A stretch of DNA of 64,000 bases from Saturnia japonica (lineage: Eukaryota > Arthropoda > Insecta > Lepidoptera > Saturniidae), in the NCBI GenBank assembly GCA_033032175.1, contig CM065323.1:7192001-7256000 (forward strand), read 5' to 3'. A program made the position numbers and the translations under genes. The notes beneath the pieces are model-generated. The model did not search any database. It saw only the letters and a program-made list of their open reading frames with translations, and was not told where the DNA came from. Every line of letters starts with the position of its first letter. The stretch's first letter is position 1. Positions 56,761 through 64,000 of this stretch are shown here, piece after piece.

Positions 56761-57038
56761 TGTTATAAGGGACTTTCAAAATCCCTTTTTAAAAAAAGAA
56801 TTATTTTAGATAGAATTATATATTAATTGGTTGACACTGAATTAAAATTAATATTATAATTAAAACGGACTATGAGTGTCACGGACTGGGTCTGAGATGG
56901 AACTGAGGATGAGCTACGGGATCGTGAGAGGGCTGGGCGAAATGCTGACGCGAAATACTGGGAATGGTCTAAGGAGAATATGGTTTTGTGATACTAGAGA
57001 AAGGTTGGCACTTTAGGGTACATACTTCGGGTATAACA
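56761..57038 (-). repeat. 5' LTR of the errantivirus-like element
   Basis: 278 bases with the same ends and one difference from the 3' LTR. As the 5' LTR in the minus-strand element it should carry the promoter. I did not identify a TATA box with confidence; the AT-rich stretch at about 56800-56865 lies near its 3' end. Confidence 0.95.
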
Positions 57039-57255
57039 GTACGAAGCTTATTTTCCTGCATGCCGCTTGTACCGTAAGCTTCGGTAGTAATTTTTTAAAC
57101 AGTATTTCCACTAATTCGTAATGCGGCCGCAACACGCTCTCGCACTTGCGACAGGGGTAAAGTGGGCCACCATTTTGATACTCTGCTTCAAAGTAATTAC
57201 GAACCTTGATCACCAGTTCTCTCGCCTGCCTTTTCAGAACAGATCCTTTCGGCAT
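57039..57255 (-). pseudogene. DDE transposase, N-terminal part, right of the retroelement
   Basis: ATG at 57255 begins MPKGSVLKRQARELVIKVRN, a basic helical region as found at the start of IS630/Tc1-like transposases of this family, then FEAEYQNGGPL. The frame runs into the LTR at 57038; the rest of the gene is at 48757-48054. The sequence from about residue 35 looks degraded (CRKCESVLRPHYE), so the gene was probably not active at insertion. Confidence 0.6.
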
Positions 57256-59700
57256 TTTGATATTTTACAGACTTTTTATTTTACAAATACACAACGTATA
57301 GTATAAATAATGTGAAAAAACTCAGCGAACAGAAATGTAGTGACTAGCACGACCGTCTTGTTGCGAGTGACTTATTAAAACAAACACAAAATGGCGGTGG
57401 GCCATTGAGTGTTCCCACCTTGAAAAAATATATTTGAATGTTTTTGTTGTATTTGTCTTTGTTCAAAATATAATAAATATATGCGAGCGATATCATTACT
57501 TATTTGGTCACAACACTACAACTATCAAATTAGAACTGTCATCGAGAAAATAAAGAAATGGAAATAGTTTAAACGCTCAATATTCAATACACTTAAAATA
57601 ATAACTACTTACACTAATAAAGAAACTTAGTATAGATCAAGGAAACACAATAAGAAAACAACAGACAGCGTCATAATAAGGTACTTACAAGTAATGGTGG
57701 AACAAATCACAACAGGTACAATATTCAAATCTCGTTTGCCTTTGCAACGGTACAGAGGACGTTATTTAAAAAAAAGAGAAAAAAGCAAATACACCAAAAT
57801 ATCCGAAAGTATAAAAATAAAAATGTATCGCAGAACGTAGAGGTTACATTGTTGAAAGCATTAAATTTTAAACCGAACAATAACAAATCTGACAGAAATA
57901 GCAACCCTAAAGCAGAACTTTGTTTCACAGTTAACAAACAATTTCAATTTGGTATGTTAAAATTCCATGTAAAAGCTGGGTAGCTTCAATTTCAGTAATC
58001 TATATAAATAAAATAATAGAGGTTTGCCGTTGTGCACTAATCACACAAAGACTACTGGCATATATATATTTTTAAATCCTTAGGTACTAGGTCTTTATCT
58101 TAAAAAAAAAAAATTATCACGATATCTTCATTCAATAAAAAGTTATTCAAGTTTTAAGAGACAGAGATTTTTATAAGCACTAAGCGTTCCGCGAAGAGTT
58201 TTCTTGGCGTGGAGAAGTGGTGATTATGATATTAGTATAGAACTATAGATTAACGAGAACGAAATCGCAAGCGGTTGATAATCTTAAATAAAAAAATAAT
58301 AGGACACTTACGGGATGAAAAAATAAAAAATATCAAATTTTATAGTATGTAGGTATTCAATTGGGTCTCAGTACAAGAACAGATTACGCAATCCAAAGAA
58401 ATCGGTTTCCGTTCACTACCCAGTCCTACCGTCCGCAACAATTTCGTTTCATTATTTTGGTTAATATTTTATACTTCTCGACCTTTTCCTCCATTATTGG
58501 ATCCGTCTTGTTCCGTTTCGTAAATAAAGTTCCGCAAGTTGAGCGAATAATTCAAGGCGATTTTCTTTAGAGCGATTTCCGGAAACCGTTGTCGAAAAGA
58601 ATTAATGGTTGTAATATTGGTATTCAACAACTTGGTTTAATGCATAAATGAGGTCAATAGAGAAAATGGAAGAATTTAAAGTATAATCTAGGTAATTTTT
58701 GTACACTGAAATTAGATTGATTTAAACTGAATTATTATAACTAGCGGCCGCCCAATGATCGAAATTCGACCAGCGACTTTTTAATCATAGACTATTTTCT
58801 GTTTGACATTTGCAGTATGAACTAGGTTCATAGGTGAACAAAGAATATATATTATATAACTTGCTGTCATATTTCTATGAGTGATAATGTCAATATTTTG
58901 GGGGGCTACGTTCAATGGCACTGGTCGGTTTAGGATTCGCAGTATTAATCAATTTAATTTAATGTGTTAGTAACAGATATTTCATATTATTGATAAATTC
59001 TAGCTTTCTGCTCTCCTTCTCCATATAAACTTTAACTATGCCTGTTAGCGACGCATAGGCCTAAGCGTAATGATACGAAAATAGCAATTGTAAATATAAG
59101 TTGTAGGGATGAATAATTTATACAAACAATCATAGATCTAATGTTTCTAATGTTTCGAATGTAATACTATAGCGTGTAGGTATATAAGAGAAGTAAATAA
59201 GTTATGAAAATGTTTGCAATTTAATAGAGATAATCACTTAAACTCATATATCATCGATAATTCATATTATATAGAAGTTGTATGTAATGTTTTGTGTTAT
59301 ATAGGTAAATTAGCCTTCTCTATATGTTTTATAATGTTTGTAACATCAAATAGTGTGTATATAACGAGTTTCAAGACGTTTTAAAGTTGCAATGTTTAAC
59401 GCTTTGTATCTACCATGTTTATTAACCTATAATGTTAAAGTTAGTGTTTTTGGATAGGTATTTGTATCTACAATAATGTGAAATAGTTTTTATAGTAATT
59501 GAATAATTGTAATTAGAGATATTAACGATTTATTAGATTTTGCATACAAGTAATAATAATAATGTAGATAGAGATAGCAATAGTGCAACCGCGAAGCACC
59601 CCCGCGGTTAGCGGGCATGCCCATATTTGGTAAAGAGCAGTACGGATAGAGACGCCATCGTCCGTCTCGCTCTCCGGCAAACGATATAAAAGGCGCGCTA
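57256..59700. other. AT-rich region, mostly unidentified
   Basis: The first 150-300 bases are probably the 5' flank and terminus of the interrupted DDE transposon. A 30-base stretch at 57536-57565 is identical to 42430-42459. The rest is AT-rich without a supported gene; open frames at 57725-57937 and 58361-58570 show no domain. Around 59570-59700 there is a GC-richer strip with ATATAAAAGG (about 59684) that looks promoter-like, directly before the rearranged LINE. Confidence 0.4.
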
Positions 59701-59711
59701 CCGAGGCCAAC

Positions 59712-60965
59712 CGGCTCCCGCGCGATACAAAGTGACACTATACGTGCAACACTTAGCTACCCACATACAACATTACACACGTATGACCACACACACGTGC
59801 ACACCACACAGGCACGGTAATCCGATTCCTTTTGTGAGAGAGACCAAATATCTAGGTGTAACCCTAGATAGTAGGCTCTCTTTTAGACCTCACACCCGTA
59901 GAGTTAGGAACAGGGCCGCGAGGGTCCTGGGCCGTTTACATCCTCTGTTGTGTTCGGTGAGCAAAATGTCTACGCGACATAAGCTCACGCTCTATAAGAT
60001 GTGCATCCGACCGATTTTGACATATAGTTGCGCTGCGTTCGCACATATGTCCGAGTCGAATTTTAGACGGTTACAAGTTATACAGAACAGGTTTCTTTAT
60101 CGTCTCACCGGGGCTCCTAGGTATATTCGAAGCGAAGATCTCCATAGAGATATGGAGCTTCCTTCGATTCATGCCTACGTGAAACAGCTCTCACGATCGT
60201 ATTTCGACACCGCGTCGAATCACGCGAACCCGCTAATTAAAGCAGCAGCCACTTATGTCGCGGTACCCTCCACCACCCGGCATAAACGCCGGCCGCGCAA
60301 TATTTTTACCGACCCGGCCGATCGCATCGAAAATGCGAATAAATACTATTCATTCGTCTCTCCAAACAGAGCGTGCCAGCGCCCACGCCCACGTAACTAC
60401 CGCTCTTCGCAGAGGACGGGCGGTAAATTTCGCTCCCGCGCACCCCCCACGTCCACCCTCTCCAGCGATAACCCAAGCCAAGGTCCGTTTCCTCGGCGTG
60501 GAGCCCTTGGGTCAGGCAACCGCCCGCGCGATACAAGTGACACTATACGTGCATCACTTAGCTACCTACATACATCACTACACACGTATGAACACACACA
60601 CGTGCACACCACATAGGTACATAGGTTCCGTGAGGGACCTTTTTTTTCTTTTTTTTGCGCTAGTTAGTGTCGAAAACATTTCCATTTACTAAATGGAGGA
60701 GGGGAAGGGAGGAAGGGACCGTGCCTATGAGTATATTTTAGTTAGCTCGAATCGTAGGTGTAGGGATTCGAATAGATCGCGACTTATTTGCGAACGCGAC
60801 GACCGCCCGAGCCGAGGTCCGGCCACTTTGGCACCCTCGTGCGAGTCGTCCTTATAACTTTCGCGGCTGAGTGCCCTCTGCGCTCGCCCCCAATTTCGGT
60901 GAAGCTGTAAAAGCCGCAGCGGCTTTAGGGCCCTAAGGCTAATAGTGTAGTCAGATCTAAAAATA
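59712..60965 (+). mobile_element. Rearranged Jockey-like LINE (copy 3)
   Basis: The order is abnormal: 59708-59816 matches the 3' UTR of the same family (ACTATACGTGCAACACTTAG, CACACACACGTGCACACCAC), then ORF2 sequence starts abruptly at 59817 and continues to a second copy of that same 3' UTR block at 60520-60620 and the 3' end near 60965 with a short A-rich tail. An internal deletion between tandem copies, or a template switch, would explain this. Confidence 0.75.
59817..60450 (+). pseudogene. Jockey-like ORF2 C-terminal domain (copy 3)
   Basis: Begins at RETKYLGVTLDSRLSFRP, past the YADD box, and continues with KMSTRHKLTLYKMCIRPI, ESNFRRLQVIQNRFLYRL, HRDMELPSIHAYVKQL and SRSYFDTASNHANPLI to RPRNYRS. 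The reading shifts near 60,405; the family end (GRAVNFAPAHP) is in the neighbouring frame. It has no catalytic core. It is closer in wording to copy 1 than to copy 2 (for example MCIRPI and LTGAP). Confidence 0.85.
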
Positions 60966-61045
60966 AAAAAATCACTTAGCTAATAATGCACTGTCATCCA
61001 AACTAAACATGTATTCAATGTATGTGTCGAAAAATATGTTCAACA

Positions 61046-61307
61046 AGGTAATTTTTAACAAAAAAGAAAACCAAGTTATTGACAATCATAAAAATCATAG
61101 GATTTTGAGGAGTTTCATTGTGCACGTTTGAAGTCGAAGGTCCAATGCCAATGAAATTAAAATGGGACCCACACTTGAGGTATCCCCTTACCAAGGAAAA
61201 AGGAATCATCTAATCGGTTCAAAGACAGGGAAGTTAGACCTAAACATCCATAAAAAAAAAAAACACAACCGAATTGATAACATCCCCTTTTTTGAAGTCG
61301 ATTAAAA
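61046..61307 (+). repeat. Interspersed repeat with TTTTTAAC...GATTAAAA ends, third copy
   Basis: Same family as 15365-15598 and 24958-25146, with the shared CCAATGCCAATGAAATTAAA core and the CCTTTTTTGAAGTCGATTAA end. Confidence 0.55.
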
Positions 61308-61899
61308 AGCACTAAGCCAGGGCTTTCTAAACATAGATAATATAAAAGGTATGCTGCTCATAAAACAATTTCAAGTAATATTTATGTAAATTTATTTGGT
61401 GATAAAAATCCATGCCTAGACATTCGATACCGATTTTATAATTACGAATGCATTATAAAAAGTTATTAGTCATTTAGTATAGGCAACAGAAATATCTTGC
61501 TGTATCACGCAAAAAGCCCTTACCTACTTGTTTATTTACTTGACCCTCTTTCATTAAATCTTACATCACCTGACCTCAACTCGCATGAATTTTGTATGAT
61601 TGGATCTCATTCGGGAATCCTAATTATTTATGCGAGGGTCTGACTTGATGTTTAAATGTATGAAATGGAAATGGAATATTTAAACACTATAGACACAAAA
61701 TAAGTAGGAACAGAAAGCCAGAATCGTACGAGCGATAATGACGCACGCACATACAATGCGTACGTTCGAAGATCTAGATTCTAGAAGATCAAGACTGTCG
61801 AACGGTAGTAATGACCGTCTACGCTTTACCGATATACGTACTTAATTATTATTTTGTGTGTGAACCACCCGACAGTGTCTGAATTAACAATGAATAAAC

Positions 61900-62190
61900 G
61901 GTCACATGATCCGAGATACACAAGATAAGTGGAGCACAATTGTCTCTGATTGGTACCCCAAGGATAGCAAACGCAATGACGTCAAACAATGAGATGGGAG
62001 GATGACTCACGGCCGGACATCATTGGAGAAGAGTAGCGCGAGACAGAACCCAGTGGAAATTGTTAGAGGAGGCACGCTGAATTACGGGATATATTATAAT
62101 TAAACTAAACAACACTTAACATGCTAAATTGTAACCTTGTAGTTCAGAATAAAAGGGCTTATTACTATTATTATTATTTAAACGATCTTA
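61900..62190 (+). pseudogene. RTE-like LINE ORF C-terminus and 3' end
   Basis: Reads DKWSTIVSDWYPKDSKRN in one frame, then, after stops and shifts, W-E-D-D and WRRVARDRTQWKLLEEA. This is the WEDDI...A...W...ARDR..W..LEEA block that ends many LINE proteins in Lepidoptera. The sequence closes with an AATAAAAGGG stretch and TTATTA repeats. Clearly dead. Confidence 0.6.
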
Positions 62191-63783
62191 TCGAAATTGT
62201 TGTGTAAACCAAAATTCATTCACGATTTTAACGTTTTTTCAGTAACCAATTTAAATATTTTTATTGAAATTCCTAAATTACATTTTTTATAAATCAGTGT
62301 AGATAACTAAATTCAAGGTTGTCCAGAGCCTTCTGTACGGTCTACTTATCTACTTTGTGATGTAGCTGTAAGTATGAGGTGGGTGGTATGCGAAGGGTCG
62401 CTAACAAGCATACAGCTTTAATAAAATTCTATTGATATGTTTCAAAATTTCTGAGTAGTTGAAGACATATCACATATTTCACATTTCACACATATTGTAA
62501 GTATTTGTTCTTCACTAGAGATAGCCAAGTTCACGTTCTGACTGAATTTTTGCCACTTTACCGGATCGTAGACAATGTCATGCCACAGTGCCATCACCTT
62601 CATACATCGCTTCATAAAAGATGCGTTTTGTTTTTAATAATATTCGATTAAAAGGCGTTGTTGTTGTGTGATGCCGAACTACACGGAACTGTCTTTCAGT
62701 TGAATCTCCATAGAATGATTTTTTTAAGCGTACATAGTAACAAGAAGAATGATTTTTCTAAACAAGCTCTTATCGTTAAAATGGGCTATGACAATTAAAT
62801 CCGCATACAAAATTTCGTGGGTGCGGCTGACCGTTGAGGAGTTCCCTCGTCGAAAGCCAACCCTGGGTGCAACTGCCAGGATTAGGTGCAATTTAAAGCA
62901 GGCAATTAAAATTCATAAAATTTTGAATCTAAGCTGTGAACCATGAGAAGTTCTTTCGTTTGAAGTCAATCCTGGATGTCGATTCAGGTCATGCTTACCA
63001 AAAATGCATTGTCATCGGGACTAAGCCAACATGTAAAAATTCCACTCCGTAGGATAAGACGAAATGGTTCTAATTCAGCTTGCGAGTTCTGACTTAAACA
63101 AAAAAACTAACATACAAGCATTGCAAGTTAAATAAAAGCTAGTTTATAGAGGTAAATTATATTTCAATGGCTAGTTGTATATACATAAAAACAAACATAA
63201 TCTCGAGATTGATCGATGGTGGTAGTCCCATCGTGGGTGTTGATTAGAAAATGATAAACGACTTATTTCCCGTTGTCACAAAGTGCGTGGGTTTATTTCT
63301 TTATGAACCAAATATTTACGGTATTTATTTGGAAGAAATTTAGCATCAGCTGTGAATAAATGTATCGTAAAGTAGGAGCACCAGTGTATAAGTTTATTCA
63401 TTTTAATTTCAACAGAATAAAATACAGGTTTTATTATGTTATTCTTTCTATGCCTTAGATGCGTACTCGAGCTAACTTTCATGTCTCTAGTCACGCTTGA
63501 TTTGTTCGATTTGTATATTGGCATATAACTTGTTAAGTAATGTTGTACATACAAAATATATTACTTAGTCGTTTCAAAACTGAAATCCTACAACCAGACT
63601 AGCTATCTAAGCACTGGTATTCAGGGACTGTGTTAAAAACAACGAATAGCAGAAACTATTAAATAAATAAGATCTGACTATTAAATGGACAACAAACCAC
63701 TGGCAATTCTTCTATGCCTATACTTGGTATTCTCCCATTTCCAAGTCTTCAAACACCTAATTAATATAACTGAAGTCGACAAG
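62191..63783. other. Intergenic, no supported gene
   Basis: AT-rich. Two imperfectly repeated blocks near 62835-62865 and 62943-62978 (GAGGAGTTCCCTCG..AAGCCAACCCTGGGTG and GAGAAGTTCTTTCG..AAGTCAATCCTGGATG) suggest a decayed repeat. The open frames at 62749-62946 and 63276-63554 carry no domain. The 3' UTR of the gene ending at 63784 should occupy the right end. Confidence 0.4.
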
Positions 63784-64000
63784 TTAAGCTTTCGATATAA
63801 AACCTGTGCCTTCATAAATCAAATCTTCTAGGTCAGTCTGAATGGTGTAAGTACAAATTTCGCTTTGTATCCAATATGAGTATTTTATTTCACTGACGTC
63901 TGGGTGTGTCACGTCGATCCAAACTTTACGACGACACTTGACAACGGCTTTATGTTTCAACTTCTTTATACGACGCGACGCTTCAGAGATAAACGTTAAA
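63784..64000 (-). CDS. Last coding exon of an unidentified gene, partial
   Basis: From the right edge the minus strand is open for 71 codons (first full codon at 63999) to TAA at 63786-63784. It has a basic stretch (ASRRIKKLKHKAVVKCRRKV) and then a regular, non-repetitive sequence with WIDVTHPDVSEIKYSYWIQS and IQTDLEDLIYEGTGF. Composition is less AT-biased than its surroundings and codon use looks like real coding DNA. I do not recognise the family. It may begin outside the window or follow an intron. A long chance frame is possible but unlikely at this composition. Confidence 0.6.
   Translation of the reverse strand, partial: LTFISEASRRIKKLKHKAVVKCRRKVWIDVTHPDVSEIKYSYWIQSEICTYTIQTDLEDLIYEGTGFISKA

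Larger units (their letters stand above)
48758..57038 (-). mobile_element. Complete env-bearing Ty3/gypsy (errantivirus-like) provirus
   Basis: An 8,281-bp element on the minus strand with two 278-bp LTRs, flanked by GTAC on both sides (48754-48757 and 57039-57042). Order: 5' LTR 57038-56761, primer site 56757-56741, leader, gag 55952-54994, -1 frameshift site 55006-55000, pol (protease, reverse transcriptase, RNase H, integrase) to 50964, env 50869-49079, polypurine tract about 49043-49036, 3' LTR 49035-48758. This is the layout of insect errantiviruses. In this copy gag, protease and integrase each carry a break, while env is open throughout. Confidence 0.95.

Noticed and set aside
62749..62946. 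Plus-strand open frame of 65 codons
   Set aside because: No domain, overlaps imperfect internal repeats, no splice or homology support.

Overview
This is a window of an insect nuclear genome, most likely a moth or butterfly. The evidence is two intron-containing host genes with canonical GT-AG introns, AT-rich non-coding DNA, and a dense mix of transposons of kinds common in Lepidoptera: short non-autonomous Helitrons, tRNA-derived SINEs, Jockey-like and RTE-like LINEs, Tc1/mariner elements, Ty3/gypsy elements and solo LTRs. There are no bacterial genes, operons, CRISPR arrays, rRNA or intact tRNA genes. The order is inferred from repeat and gene style, not from a species match.

Host genes, all on the minus strand. 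(1) 10910 to 8907: a three-exon odorant-binding protein of 209 residues with all six conserved cysteines and an unusually long N-terminal extension. (2) 34020 to 14966: an 18-exon myotubularin-related lipid phosphatase of the MTMR6/7/8 group (709 residues as assembled here). It has an intact CSDGWDR active site and a C-terminal FYVE-like zinc finger. Exons, phases and splice sites were read by hand and the phases agree across all junctions. (3) 63999 to 63784: the last coding exon of an unidentified gene that continues beyond the right edge. An endosomal phosphatase and a secreted chemosensory protein are neighbours here; nothing in the sequence says they work together.

Left flank (1 to about 8500): a mag-type gag fragment, a broken and internally deleted Ty3/gypsy element with one candidate LTR, a 5'-truncated Jockey-like LINE, a decayed mariner and AT-rich DNA. 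Centre (8.9 to 34 kb): the two host genes, with introns carrying SINE copies, MITEs, Helitron pieces and LINE scraps.

Right half (34 to 63.7 kb), mostly mobile DNA: a Helitron, a PIF1-like helicase scrap, three solo LTRs of one family each with its own perfect 5-bp target duplication (one interrupted by a full-ORF Jockey-like LINE, one sitting in the arm of a long fold-back hairpin), an RTE-like LINE end, and a DD41D Tc1/mariner transposon. Then comes a complete 8,281-bp env-bearing errantivirus-like retroelement (48758 to 57038, minus strand) inserted into an older DDE transposase gene with a GTAC duplication. After it lie a rearranged third Jockey-like copy and an RTE-like tail. The retroelement has near-identical LTRs, a tRNA-Leu-type primer site, a textbook -1 frameshift signal between gag and pol, and an uninterrupted env frame behind a splice acceptor. 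Gag, protease and integrase are nevertheless each broken in this copy.
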